DNA of 64,000 bases from UBA4742 sp963785815. GTDB taxonomy: Bacteria; Actinomycetota; Acidimicrobiia; Acidimicrobiales; Acidimicrobilacustridaceae. The DNA is taken from the NCBI GenBank assembly GCA_963785815.1, contig CAWAWN010000001.1, positions 1,178,001 through 1,242,000 on the forward strand, written 5' to 3'. Position numbers and translations under genes: made by a program. A model generated the notes under the pieces. That model made no database searches, was not told the DNA's origin, and saw only the letters and a program-made list of their open reading frames with translations. Below are positions 55,870-64,000 of this stretch, piece after piece; position 1 is the stretch's first letter, and each line of letters opens with the position of its first letter.

Positions 55870-56830
55870 GTGCACCGGCGTCCCTGTCTCCCGGTCGTCG
55901 CGCTCGCCGCCCTGGCCGTCGTCCTGTGCGGGACCGGCGTCCGGGCCGACGGTGGGCTGGCCGGCGCCACCGGTGCCGTTCGGGCCTCGCGGGCCCAGCT
56001 GGTGGGGCCCGCGGTGCTCGCCTTCGTCGCCGTCGTGTTCGCCCTCGAACGCCGCTGGCCGGCGCAACCCCGCCCGGTGCTGGCCCGGGGCCACGTCCAC
56101 GACGCCGCCTACCTGGGCCTGTACGCCCTGGTGGTCGGTGCCGCTCATCACCCTGACCGGGACCGGCTTCGCCACCCTGGTGCGCCACCTGGCCCCGTGG
56201 GTGGTGCTGCCCCGGGTGGCGGCGGTGCCCCGGTGGGCGTTCGTGGTCCTCGCCCTGGTGGCCATGGACGCCGCCAACTGGTTCGCCCACTGGGCCAACC
56301 ACCAGGTGGACGGGCTGTGGCGCCTCCACGCCGTGCACCACGCCCAGCCCGAGCTCAGCGTGCTCACCTCCTTCCGGGCCCACCCCCTGGTGCACGTGAG
56401 CTTCCTGGTGGCGTCGGTGCCGGCCCTGGTGCTGGTGGGCAACGGAGTGGTGCCGGCCCAGGTGGTCGTGGTCTACATCTGCCTGGCCACCCTCCCCCAC
56501 GCCAACCTCCGCTGGGGCGCCGGCCCCATCGGCCGGGCGGTCGGGCGGGTGCTGGTCACCCCGGGGTCCCACCGGATCCACCACGCCGAGCGCGGCCGGA
56601 TGGACGTGAACCTGGGCACGATCCTGACGGTGTGGGACGCGGCCCGCGGCCGGGCGGTGTGGGTGGGCGCCGACCACGCACCCGGGGCCACGGGCTTGGC
56701 CGGCCATCCCATCCCCGTGGAGCAGGACACCCCCCGGCCCACCCATCTGCGCACCCTGGCCGCCCAGCTGGTCGAGCCCTTCGTGGCCCGGGCCGCGGCC
56801 CCGGAGCGGCAGCTGGCACCCGACGGATGA
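55870..56830 (+). CDS. Sterol desaturase-family hydroxylase, split by a 1-base frameshift
   Basis: The first frame, from GTG 55870, gives MHRRPCLPVVALAALAVVLC and an ALERRWPAQPRPVLARGH segment to LYALVVG. The rest continues in another frame from VPLITLTGTGFATLVRHL. An extra G at about 56137 (GTG GTC G GTG CCG) separates them. The joined protein has 319 residues, several membrane helices and the di-iron His motifs HWANH, HAVHH and HRIHH of the fatty acid hydroxylase/sterol desaturase superfamily, so it would oxidise a lipid. The gene is either broken or affected by a sequencing error. Confidence 0.8.
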
Positions 56831-56863
56831 ACCTGACGGGGTGCGGGCGACGTAGACACCCAC

Positions 56864-57292
56864 ATGTTGCTTCGTCCTGAAGGCCTGGCCGCCCGTGTCC
56901 TGGGCTGGGTCGGTGCCGCTGCCCTGGTCGTGTCCGGACTGGTGCACCTGCACCTGTGGGACATCGCCTACCGCCACGTCAACACGCTCGGGTCCCTGTT
57001 CATCGTCCAGGGCATCGCCGCCCTGGTGGTGGCGGTGGCCCTCGTCGCCTGGCCCCGTCCGCTCGTGGCCCTGGCCGGTGCCCTGCTGGCCCTCGGCACG
57101 ATCGGCGGGTACGTGAAGGCGCTCAACGGGGGGATCTTCGGGTTCACCCTGCCGGTGGTCACGGGTTGGGCCAACCTGGCGCTGACCGCCGAGCTGGTGG
57201 CGCTGGTGGCGCTGACGGCGTCGGTCGGGGTGACCACGGTCCGGCGGCCCACGGCGGACGCGATGACGACACCCTCGCCCTCGGGTGCCTAG
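56864..57292 (+). CDS. Small hypothetical membrane protein
   Basis: A 142-residue protein with four hydrophobic helices and a His-rich loop after the first (SGLVHLHLWDIAYRHV). TAGACA lies 5 nt before the ATG. Its last 8 bases overlap the start of the following lipoprotein gene. It could be a small haem- or quinone-binding membrane protein, but nothing proves that. Confidence 0.7.
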   Translation: MLLRPEGLAARVLGWVGAAALVVSGLVHLHLWDIAYRHVNTLGSLFIVQGIAALVVAVALVAWPRPLVALAGALLALGTIGGYVKALNGGIFGFTLPVVTGWANLALTAELVALVALTASVGVTTVRRPTADAMTTPSPSGA

Positions 57293-57905
57293 GTCCGCCG
57301 CCGTGGGCCGCCGATCCCGCCCGCGGTGGTGGCTGGGCGCCGGCGCGCTGGTCGGGGCCACGATGCTGGTGGCCGCCGCCTGCCAGGGCGCCTCGTCGTC
57401 GAGCGCCTCGAGCGGGTCGAGCTCCTCGAGCGTCGGGGTGTCGGCCGCTGAGCTGCGGGCCTACGTCAGCCAGATCGAGGCGGTGCGCCTGCCGGTGAAC
57501 GACCTGCTGGACGACGCCGACCCCATACTCGACGCCTACCGCGACAAGACCATCACCCCGACCCAGGCGTCGGCTCGCCTGAGCGCCCTGGAACAGCGCT
57601 TCGCCGGCTACCTGCTGACCGTCAACGCCCTGAAGCCCGCCAACGCCGTGCTGGCGAAGCTGCACACCCCCTACGCCCGCACCTACTACTACGAAGACGA
57701 CTACCTGGCCACGATGGCCTCGGACCTGGCCGAGGGCGACTTCGACAACCTGCCGAACACCGAGAACGCACAGCGCCTGGCCATCATCGAGTGGCGCACG
57801 CAGCTCGAGATCCTGGCCCGGGCCACCGGCGTGGGGCTCCCAGCCGACATCCAACAGGCCGGCCGCGGCGAGATCGCCCCCGGTCCTCCGGGCAGCGCCA
57901 GCTGA
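57285..57905 (+). CDS. Hypothetical lipoprotein, helical
   Basis: A 206-residue exported protein with signal peptide and lipobox VAAAC (Cys near residue 35), a Ser-rich linker and a helical domain (ELRAYVSQIEAVRLPVNDLL, then QRFAGYLLTVNAL). The GTG start overlaps the previous gene by 8 bases. No family recognised. Confidence 0.75.
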   Translation: MPRSAAVGRRSRPRWWLGAGALVGATMLVAAACQGASSSSASSGSSSSSVGVSAAELRAYVSQIEAVRLPVNDLLDDADPILDAYRDKTITPTQASARLSALEQRFAGYLLTVNALKPANAVLAKLHTPYARTYYYEDDYLATMASDLAEGDFDNLPNTENAQRLAIIEWRTQLEILARATGVGLPADIQQAGRGEIAPGPPGSAS

Positions 57906-57926
57906 CCCCGCCTCCAGCCGCCCCGC

Positions 57927-57973
57927 AACCTGTCATCCGAGCGGACCCGGTGAGGTCGCTGAGCTGACAGGTT
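57927..57973. terminator. Bidirectional hairpin between convergent genes
   Basis: AACCTGTCA (57927-57935) pairs perfectly with TGACAGGTT (57965-57973), and the inner AGCGGACC/GGTCGCT adds a second stem with one bulge. It lies between the convergent lipoprotein and PhyH genes, and probably terminates both. Confidence 0.6.
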
Positions 57974-58005
57974 CGTCGATGGAGGGGGCGTCCTGCCGGC
58001 GTGGA

Positions 58006-58776
58006 TCAGAGGTACTTGCGGGGGTGGCGGCCGTCCACGTTGCCCAGGAACGGTGGGTAGACGTTCCAGCCCAGCAGCTCCTGGAGCCGCGGCGGCAGGT
58101 CGCGCACCACGTCGCGGGGCACGCCGATGAGGTGGTTCTCCTGCGGTCGCAGCCAGGCGGCCACGAACTCGAGGATCACCCCCAGCCGGGCCCGGTCGGT
58201 GGTGTTGGCCCCGCCTCCGTGCAGCACGGTCCCCGGGTAGAAGATGACCGATCCCGCCGGCATCTCCACGGCCACGGTGGTCATGTCATCGGGGTAGGCC
58301 GCGGTGGGTCGGTGGTGGCTGCCGGCGATGACCCGGGTGGCGCCGTTGGCCTCGGTGAAGTCGTCGAAGGCCCACATGGTGTTGACCAGCACGGTGTCGT
58401 GAGGCCAGGGCAGCGGGTACACGACGTCGTCGTAGTGGAGCACCTGGGCCACCTCGCCGGGCCCGATCTCGATGCCCACCGGCGCGCTGAACTGGTAGTG
58501 GCCGAGCACCCGGTCGAGCACCCCGAGCAGCAACGGGTGCAGGGCGATGTCGTCGAAGGCCCGGGTCTTGGCGAACAGGTTGTAGATGCGCCGGGTGCGG
58601 TGGCCCTCGAAGTCGTTGCGCCCCAGCGGGACCGTCTCGAGCACCCGGGTCAGGTCGGCCCGCACCGCCGCGGTCTGATCCGGTGACAGGAGCCGCTCGA
58701 CCACGGCGAAGCCCTGGTCGTCCATGGCATCGACCACCTGGTCGACGGTGGCCGAGGCGGGCAGGTGCTCGGTCAT
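58006..58776 (-). CDS. Phytanoyl-CoA dioxygenase (PhyH)-family protein
   Basis: A 256-residue Fe(II)/2-oxoglutarate dioxygenase. The iron-binding HxD is in VLHYDDVVYP and the distal His is probably that of TVLHGGGANTTD, with an Arg a few residues later for 2-oxoglutarate. It hydroxylates an unknown substrate. ATG 58776 overlaps the upstream lipoprotein stop by 4 bases, so the genes are coupled. Confidence 0.87.
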   Translation of the reverse strand: MTEHLPASATVDQVVDAMDDQGFAVVERLLSPDQTAAVRADLTRVLETVPLGRNDFEGHRTRRIYNLFAKTRAFDDIALHPLLLGVLDRVLGHYQFSAPVGIEIGPGEVAQVLHYDDVVYPLPWPHDTVLVNTMWAFDDFTEANGATRVIAGSHHRPTAAYPDDMTTVAVEMPAGSVIFYPGTVLHGGGANTTDRARLGVILEFVAAWLRPQENHLIGVPRDVVRDLPPRLQELLGWNVYPPFLGNVDGRHPRKYL

Positions 58777-59423
58777 GGCCCGCCCATGGTCGTGGTCGTC
58801 GTGATCGATGAGGTGGTGGACGCCGGCATGGCGAACGTGGTCATGTTGGCCGGGGGCAGGGCCAGCGTGTCGGGCACCGGCGCCGTCCCGGTGGTGGCGG
58901 TGACGCCCTGGGGATCGATCTCCGGACCGGGTGTGCACTCCTCGACCTGGTCCACCGCCCAGCCGGCCGTCCAGCTGACCTCGAGGATGACGGTCACCCG
59001 GCCCTGCACGTCACGATGGGCGTACCACTGCGGCGCGGGCGTGGCGGTGGTCGAGGTGGTCAGCCCGCTCGAGGTGGGCTCGGCCAGCACGCTCTGCACC
59101 GGCTGGTCGGACGGCGGCGGCGCGGCCGGGTCGAACTGCAGACCTCGCAACGTCTTGGCCTGGGGGGCGGAGGCCAGGAACATCGACAGGGCGTCGGCCG
59201 GCGACGGAGCACCGCCGGTGGGCGACCGATCGACCACGAAACCCGCCCGCCTCGAGCAGGAGCGATACAGCTGGGCCACCAGCGGCCCGGCGACGGTCGT
59301 GGTCGTCGTTGCGGTGCCGCCGGCCGTGCCCACCGTCGATGACGATCCACAGGCCGCAGCGACCAGGGCCGCAGCGACCAGACCGACGCCGAGCGCCGCC
59401 CGAACCACCCACCGTCGCCCCAT
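58773..59423 (-). CDS. Hypothetical lipoprotein
   Basis: A 216-residue exported protein with a signal peptide and lipobox VAAAC, then Thr-rich segments and a beta-rich middle (GRVTVILEVSWTAGWAVDQVE). ATG 59423 has a TGGAGG site; the longer frame upstream is Arg-rich and non-coding in appearance. It precedes the PhyH gene and follows imuB after a 36-bp palindrome. Confidence 0.72.
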   Translation of the reverse strand: MGRRWVVRAALGVGLVAAALVAAACGSSSTVGTAGGTATTTTTVAGPLVAQLYRSCSRRAGFVVDRSPTGGAPSPADALSMFLASAPQAKTLRGLQFDPAAPPPSDQPVQSVLAEPTSSGLTTSTTATPAPQWYAHRDVQGRVTVILEVSWTAGWAVDQVEECTPGPEIDPQGVTATTGTAPVPDTLALPPANMTTFAMPASTTSSITTTTTMGGP

Positions 59424-59440
59424 CGTGGTCCTCCATCGCC

Positions 59441-59476
59441 GGTTGGCACCGATTCGACGTCGATTCGGCGCCAACC
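59441..59476. other. Near-perfect 36-bp palindrome between imuB and a lipoprotein gene
   Basis: The arms GGTTGGCACCGATTCGAC and GTCGATTCGGCGCCAACC are inverted copies with two mismatched pairs, centred at 59458/59459 with no loop. It lies 20 bases past the imuB stop and 18 bases before the lipoprotein start. It could be a terminator or an operator. Confidence 0.65.
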
Positions 59477-59496
59477 GCCTGCGTCGGCACCGCCCC

Positions 59497-61164
59497 TCAA
59501 TCGTAGGTGGCTTCGACCCACCAACGTCCGTTCTCCACAGCCAGCAGGTGGGCGCTCCCGTCGGCCACCACCACCTGGAACCGGGCACGACGGCGATGGG
59601 CGGGCGGATCCCACCAGCGCTCGTCGGCCAACCAGGGCCCGGCCCAGCCGGTCACCTCGACCCACGGCCCGCCCGCCACCGACAGCCGGGCCGGCGCGGC
59701 GGTGGCCGACCCCCGCCCGCCGACCCCCACGGTGACGCCATCGGCATCCACCACCTGGCAGGCCACCGCCGACGCGGGCACGACGGCCGGCGCGGGGGCC
59801 GGCACCTGACCGGGCCACGGTGGCCGATCGGGGGCGAGGCCCGACGGCCCCAGCCCGCCAGCCTGACGGCGGGCCAGGTCGACGGCGTGCACCGGCACCC
59901 GACGGTACTGCTCGGCCGGACCCCGGCCGCCCTGGCGCTCGGGCACGGTCACGGCATCGGATCCCAGCAGCCCTTGGACCCGGGCGAAGGCCCGCACCGC
60001 CCGCTCGTCGTGCTCGGTCTCGCCGCCCCAGAACCCGAGCTGGCGCCCGGTGGCCGCCACCACCTCGTCGGGGACCAGGGCCAGCCGGATGATGCCGCTG
60101 GTCGGCCGGAGGGCCACCGAGGCGTTGAGCCACCCGTCGAGCTGCCAGCGCACCCGGTCGGCGATGGCCGCCGGCGACAACGCCCCCTCGTGACGCCACA
60201 GCCGTTGGTTGGACTCGCCGTGCTCGGTCTCGGCCAGCACCGCCACCCGGGTGCAGGCCAGGCCGCGCCGGTCGAGCTGGAGGTGCAGGTCATCGGCCAG
60301 CGCCTTGGCCATGAAGGCGGCGGCGTCGACCCGTTCGACCGGAGGATCCAACAGGGCCTCGACCACCAGGTGGGGCGGCGGCAACCGGGTGTCGGGCGGG
60401 TACGGGTCGAGGCCCCGGGCCAGGCGGTGGGCCAGCTGGCCCTCGAGCCCGAAGCGGGCCACCACGTCACCCGCCTCCAGCCCGGCCAGGTCGCCCAGGG
60501 TGCGCAGGCCCAGCCGGTTCAACACGTCGATCAGGCCCTCGCCGTCGGCCCCGCCCCCTGGGCCCCCACCACGACGCACGCCGGCCGAGACCAGCCCTCC
60601 GGCCAGCGTGGCGATGGGCAGGGGGGCCAGGAAGGCCGGCGTCTCCCCCGGCGCCACCACCCAGGCGGCGTCGACCGACCCGTGGTGGTCGCCGGCGGCC
60701 AACTCGGCGGCGAAGGGGCCGTCGGCCACCCCCACCCGGGTGACCCCCGACCAACCCCGCTGGGCCAGCACCGCCTCCACCCGCTCGAGGACCTGGGTGG
60801 CCAGCGCGGCGTCGCCCCCGAAGTAGCGCGACGGCCCGCGGGTGGCCAGGGCGCACGACCCTGGACGGGACAGCTCCAACCGCGGGGTGAAGGCCTCGAC
60901 CGCGGCGGCCACCTCGGCGAAGGCCCGCACGTCGCGGTCGCCGTCGTGGTCGACCACCACCAGGCCGGGGCACCGGCCCTGGGCCTCGCGCCGCCGCTGC
61001 CCGGGTGCCACCCCGTCGGCCCGGGCCGGGGCCGAGGCGGCCACCACCCGGTTGGCCCGCACCACCGCCACCGGCTCACCCCGATCGGGACCGGCGGCCA
61101 CCACCGGCCAGTCGAGGGCGTGCACCACCATCGTGCGCGCCACATCCGCGTCGGTGGCGGCCAC
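59497..61164 (-). CDS. imuB: ImuB, Y-family polymerase-like mutasome adaptor
   Basis: A 555-residue Y-family-related protein that lacks the catalytic acidic residues. The start (VVHALDWPVVAAG) and LATRGPSRYFGGD (about residue 107) replace the DxD and DE motifs of DinB. The clamp-binding motif QLGFWG lies at 375-380, equivalent to QLPLWG in M. tuberculosis ImuB. It tethers DnaE2 to the beta clamp. GTG 61164 is one base after the imuA' stop, so the two are cotranscribed from the SOS-controlled imuA' promoter. Confidence 0.92.
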   Translation of the reverse strand: MAATDADVARTMVVHALDWPVVAAGPDRGEPVAVVRANRVVAASAPARADGVAPGQRRREAQGRCPGLVVVDHDGDRDVRAFAEVAAAVEAFTPRLELSRPGSCALATRGPSRYFGGDAALATQVLERVEAVLAQRGWSGVTRVGVADGPFAAELAAGDHHGSVDAAWVVAPGETPAFLAPLPIATLAGGLVSAGVRRGGGPGGGADGEGLIDVLNRLGLRTLGDLAGLEAGDVVARFGLEGQLAHRLARGLDPYPPDTRLPPPHLVVEALLDPPVERVDAAAFMAKALADDLHLQLDRRGLACTRVAVLAETEHGESNQRLWRHEGALSPAAIADRVRWQLDGWLNASVALRPTSGIIRLALVPDEVVAATGRQLGFWGGETEHDERAVRAFARVQGLLGSDAVTVPERQGGRGPAEQYRRVPVHAVDLARRQAGGLGPSGLAPDRPPWPGQVPAPAPAVVPASAVACQVVDADGVTVGVGGRGSATAAPARLSVAGGPWVEVTGWAGPWLADERWWDPPAHRRRARFQVVVADGSAHLLAVENGRWWVEATYD

Positions 61165-61165
61165 C

Positions 61166-61969
61166 TCAGCTCACCCGTTCGGTTCTGGCGTTGAAATCCG
61201 CCCTCCCAGGGGTGGAATCCAACGCCAGAACCAGGGGGATCGGCGAACGGACCGGATCGGCCACGACGGTGATGGCGCCCTGCGCATCGGGGAGCCACAG
61301 CTCGGCCCGGCGGGGCCGCGACGCCCGCCGTCGGCCGCCGGCCTCGACCACCACCCGCCGAGCCTGCAGGTGCCCGTGGCCGCGCCCCAGCCCCTGCCAC
61401 CGGGACTCGACCCCGGTCAGGCGCAGGTCGGCCTCGATGACGCCAGCCCACGAGCTTCCCGAGCTTCCCGACCCGGCCGGCCGACCCGACGCCACCTGGA
61501 CCAGGATGGTCCCCCGCTCGCGAGCCCGGGCCACCAACCGTCGGGCGTCGCCGGTGCGCACCCGGTGCGGCGGACCCACCACCACCACGTCGACCGCGCC
61601 CACGAAGGCGGCCACCACCCCGGCCCACGACTCGGGAGCCGGCTCGGCCACCAGGGCCAACCGCTCCATGGACACCCCGGCCTCGGCCGCCGCGGCCAGG
61701 CCCAGGTCGGGACAGCCGACCACGGCCGTCCACGAGCCGGCAGCCGAGGGACCGGCCACCAGGGCCAGGGCCACCGAGACGGCGGCCACGCCGGCCACCT
61801 GCACCACGCTGCCCCGGACCAGGCCCCCACCGACCGGCTGGCCCGACACCAGGCACGAGAGGGCGGGCAGGACGGGCACGACCTGCTCGTGGGCCATGGA
61901 CACCGGGCGCACGGCCCGGCTCACCTCGGCCAGGTCAGGAGCGGGCCGCAGGACCGGCACGGACGACAT
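61166..61969 (-). CDS. imuA': ImuA', RecA-like mutasome protein
   Basis: A 267-residue protein of the actinobacterial ImuA' type with a RecA-like core (VVQVAGVAAVSVALALVAG) that lacks a working Walker A, and a C-terminal strand region (LGRGHGHLQARRVVVEAGGR). It acts with ImuB and DnaE2 in damage-induced mutagenesis. ATG 61969 lies 10 bases from an SOS box; GATACT on the minus strand (61975-61980) is a likely -10 element touching that box. Confidence 0.9.
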   Translation of the reverse strand: MSSVPVLRPAPDLAEVSRAVRPVSMAHEQVVPVLPALSCLVSGQPVGGGLVRGSVVQVAGVAAVSVALALVAGPSAAGSWTAVVGCPDLGLAAAAEAGVSMERLALVAEPAPESWAGVVAAFVGAVDVVVVGPPHRVRTGDARRLVARARERGTILVQVASGRPAGSGSSGSSWAGVIEADLRLTGVESRWQGLGRGHGHLQARRVVVEAGGRRRASRPRRAELWLPDAQGAITVVADPVRSPIPLVLALDSTPGRADFNARTERVS

Positions 61970-61979
61970 GCCTCAGTAT

Positions 61980-61993
61980 CGAACAGATGTTCG
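61980..61993. promoter_or_regulatory. SOS box (LexA site) of imuA'-imuB
   Basis: CGAACAGATGTTCG is a full match to the LexA consensus CGAACRNRYGTTCG. It touches the imuA' -10 region and lies 37 bases upstream of the divergent PLP-decarboxylase gene's start. Confidence 0.9.
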
Positions 61994-62030
61994 GGACTGG
62001 CAAGTGGGCCGGGTGCGATAGACCGAGGCC

Positions 62031-63527
62031 ATGCCGAACTCTTCCGAGCCGCCGGACCGCCTCTCCGAGCCGCCGGAACTGCCCTCCTCACCGCCGGACC
62101 CGGCCCGGATGCACACCTACGACCAGGCCTCCGAGGCGCTGGCCCAGAAGGTGATCGCCTACGCCCTCGAGCGCATGCGCATGGACCCGCCGCCGCTCGA
62201 CTCGCCCCGGTCCCCCGACGACCTGCGCGCCCACATCGGGGCCACCGTCACCCCCGAGGGGTTGGGCGGGTCGGCCGCGCTCCAGCTCTGGATCGACCAG
62301 CTGGCCCCGGCCTGCATCTCCGAGGACCACCCCCGGGCCCTGTCCTTCGTGCCCACCGCGCCCACCGAGGCGGCCACCATCTTCGACCTGGTCGTGGGCG
62401 CCTCGTCCATCTACGCCGGGTCGTGGTTGGAGGGGGCGGGAGCCGTCTACGCCGAGAACCAGGCCCTGCGCTGGATCGCGGACCTGGCGGGCCTGCCGCC
62501 CGAGGCCGGCGGGTGCTTCGTGTCCGGCGGGTCGGCCGGCAACCTGAGCGCGCTGGTGGCGGCCCGCGACGCCGCGGCCCACGCCCGGGCCGCCGCCGGT
62601 CGGGACCGACCTCGCCGCTGGCGCATCGCGGCGTCGGCCGAGGCCCACTCGTCGATCGCCGCCACGGCCCGGGTCATGGACATCGAGGTCATCGACGCCC
62701 CCACCGACGAGCGCGGCCGGCTCACGGGGGCTGCGCTGGCCGACACGCTCGACCGCATCGAGCGCGACGGTTCGGACCGGTCCGGGGCGGACGGCACCGA
62801 CGGGCTCGACGGGCTGTTCGCGGTGGTGGCCACCAGCGGCACCACCAACGCCGGCATGGTCGACGACCTGGCCGGGGTGGCGGCGGTGGCCGAGGCCCGC
62901 GGCCTGTGGTTCCACGTGGACGGGGCCTACGGCGGCGCCGCCCTGGCCGCCCCCAGCGTCCGCCACCACTTCACCGGCATCGAGCGGGCCGACTCCCTGG
63001 TGGTCGACCCGCACAAGTGGCTGTTCACCCCGTTCGACTGCGCCGCCCTGCTCTACCGCCAACCCGAGCTGGCCCGGCGGGCCCACACCCAGCACGCCGC
63101 CTACCTGGAGGTGATGCAGCAGCGCCGCCGGGCCGACGCCCTGGAGTGGGATCCCAGCGACTTCGCCTACCACCTGACCCGCCGGGCCCGCGGCCTGCCC
63201 CTGTGGTTCTCGCTGGCCACCCACGGCACCGACGCCTACTGCGAGGCCATCGAAGCCACGCTGGCCACCGCCCGCGCCGGCGCCCGGCTCATCGCCGAGC
63301 TCGACCACGTGGAGCTGGTCATGGACCCGGTGCTCTCGGTGGTGATGTTCCGCCGGGTGGGCTGGTCGCCGGAGGACTACCGGGACTGGAGCGACCGGGC
63401 CCTGGCCGACGGGCTCACCCTCACGGTGCCCTCGGCCTGGAAGGGCGAGACGGTGCTGCGCTTCTGCATCGTCAACCCGCGCACCACCGTCGACGACCTG
63501 GCCGCCATCCTCGAGTCCATGCGCTGA
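62031..63527 (+). CDS. PLP-dependent amino-acid decarboxylase (group II)
   Basis: A 498-residue pyridoxal-phosphate enzyme of the aromatic-amino-acid/glutamate decarboxylase group. Features are the PLP-binding SGGSAGNLSAL, the stacking His of EAHSS, HVDGAYGG (the Asp contacts the PLP ring) and the Lys in VDPHKWLF. The first 30 residues are a Pro/Ser-rich extension. TAGACC stands 6 nt before the ATG. The substrate cannot be fixed. It is divergent from imuA' and shares its promoter region with the SOS box. A dispersed repeat follows the stop. Confidence 0.9.
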   Translation: MPNSSEPPDRLSEPPELPSSPPDPARMHTYDQASEALAQKVIAYALERMRMDPPPLDSPRSPDDLRAHIGATVTPEGLGGSAALQLWIDQLAPACISEDHPRALSFVPTAPTEAATIFDLVVGASSIYAGSWLEGAGAVYAENQALRWIADLAGLPPEAGGCFVSGGSAGNLSALVAARDAAAHARAAAGRDRPRRWRIAASAEAHSSIAATARVMDIEVIDAPTDERGRLTGAALADTLDRIERDGSDRSGADGTDGLDGLFAVVATSGTTNAGMVDDLAGVAAVAEARGLWFHVDGAYGGAALAAPSVRHHFTGIERADSLVVDPHKWLFTPFDCAALLYRQPELARRAHTQHAAYLEVMQQRRRADALEWDPSDFAYHLTRRARGLPLWFSLATHGTDAYCEAIEATLATARAGARLIAELDHVELVMDPVLSVVMFRRVGWSPEDYRDWSDRALADGLTLTVPSAWKGETVLRFCIVNPRTTVDDLAAILESMR

Positions 63528-63531
63528 TTCG

Positions 63532-63620
63532 CCTGGCCCTCCGGTCGGCAAGCCTCCCTACGGGCGCCTTCGGCATCCGGGTACCACCGGTCCAGCGGCT
63601 CCGACCTGGCGGCCTGCGCC
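63532..63620 (-). repeat. Dispersed ~88-bp repeat, copy 5
   Basis: Read on the minus strand it contains GGAGCCGCTGGACCGG, CCCGGATGCCGAAGGCGCCC and GTAGGGAGGCTTGCCGACCG. It begins a few bases after the decarboxylase stop and ends close to the stop of the opposing gene. Confidence 0.85.
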
Positions 63621-63635
63621 TTCCGGGGCACGCGG

Positions 63636-64000
63636 TCAGGCGTCGCGCCGGTCGAGCAATCGCTGGACGCTGGTCAGGTCGAAGGGGTGGCCGAGGCCGT
63701 GGATGAGGTGGGTGGCGCCGGCGGCCAGGTAGTCGTCGGCCAGGTCGACCTCGTCGGGCGACAGCAGGCCGATGGTGCGCTCGACCTGCGCCGGGTCGCG
63801 ACCCACCTTGGCGCACCACCCGTCGAGCACGGCGTTCTTGTGGGCGTAGCTGTCGGGTGGGCCGAACGCGTTCCAGGCGTCGGCCTGCTCGGCCACGATG
63901 CGCAACGTGACCTTCTCGCCCGAGCCCCCGATGAGGATGGGCAACGGCCCGGCCGGACCGGGGTTGAGCGTGGCCAGGCGGGTCTTCATCCGCTTCAGCG
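63636..64000 (-). CDS. LLM-class F420-dependent oxidoreductase, N-terminus beyond window
   Basis: The C-terminal 120 or so residues of a luciferase-like oxidoreductase; the frame is still open at the right edge. The conserved GPLPILIGGSGEKVTLRIVAEQAD segment is the family's typical C-terminal motif. It is the third F420-type enzyme of the window and is convergent with the decarboxylase. Substrate unknown. Confidence 0.85.
   Translation of the reverse strand, partial: LKRMKTRLATLNPGPAGPLPILIGGSGEKVTLRIVAEQADAWNAFGPPDSYAHKNAVLDGWCAKVGRDPAQVERTIGLLSPDEVDLADDYLAAGATHLIHGLGHPFDLTSVQRLLDRRDA

Overview
This is a very G+C-rich, gene-dense window with both strands used and almost no non-coding space. 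No gap between genes exceeds about 215 bases. I saw no rRNA, tRNA, CRISPR array, transposase or phage gene. The gene content points to an actinobacterium, most probably of the class Acidimicrobiia (inference): three F420-type luciferase-like oxidoreductases (one cut by the window edge), a mycothiol S-conjugate amidase, a wax ester synthase/DGAT, many acyl-CoA enzymes, and an SOS-controlled imuA'-imuB-dnaE2 mutasome with the CGAAC-N4-GTTCG operator.

Layout. 1-3.3 kb: a partial hypothetical gene and an acyl-CoA dehydrogenase, divergent from an acyl-CoA synthetase. 3.4-12.9 kb: a tightly coupled operon with a GntR regulator, a complete BMP-type ABC importer (ATPase, two permeases, lipoprotein), an alpha/beta hydrolase, a catalytically dead isochorismatase-fold protein, an intact biuret-hydrolase-like enzyme and an amidase. 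It reads as an import and hydrolysis pathway for biuret or a related urea-type compound. 13-17.1 kb: SDR, ECF sigma factor with a translationally overlapped triple-VOC protein, glutaryl-CoA dehydrogenase. 17.2-27.2 kb: mixed housekeeping and lipid genes (hydrolase, RecB-like nuclease, PAP2 phosphatase, WS/DGAT, Ser/Thr kinase, F420 oxidoreductase, SDR, Mug glycosylase). 27.2-38.4 kb: a wall-anchored CocE-like hydrolase, CrtC-like protein, TetR, a GAF-PAS-GGDEF cyclase, a thioesterase/F420 oxidoreductase pair, a tandem YbjQ protein and an amidase. 38.5-50.4 kb: a large YceI-cytochrome c-copper monooxygenase fusion, thiolase, nuclease, ChbG deacetylase, GNAT, Mca, PEBP, LemA, channel-like protein, HAD, DoxX. 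50.4-62 kb: dnaE2 and, 5.5 kb away, imuB-imuA', with membrane and lipoprotein genes and a PhyH dioxygenase between. 62-64 kb: a PLP decarboxylase and a partial F420 oxidoreductase.

Three genome-scale signals stand out. First, more than a dozen genes have a TAnnnT hexamer exactly 6 nt before the ATG/GTG, as expected for leaderless mRNAs. Second, a dispersed repeat of about 88 bp occurs five times; four copies begin at or within a few bases of a stop codon, and one lies in frame inside dnaE2. Third, dnaE2 and a sterol-desaturase-like gene each carry a 1-base frameshift, which could be real or an assembly error.
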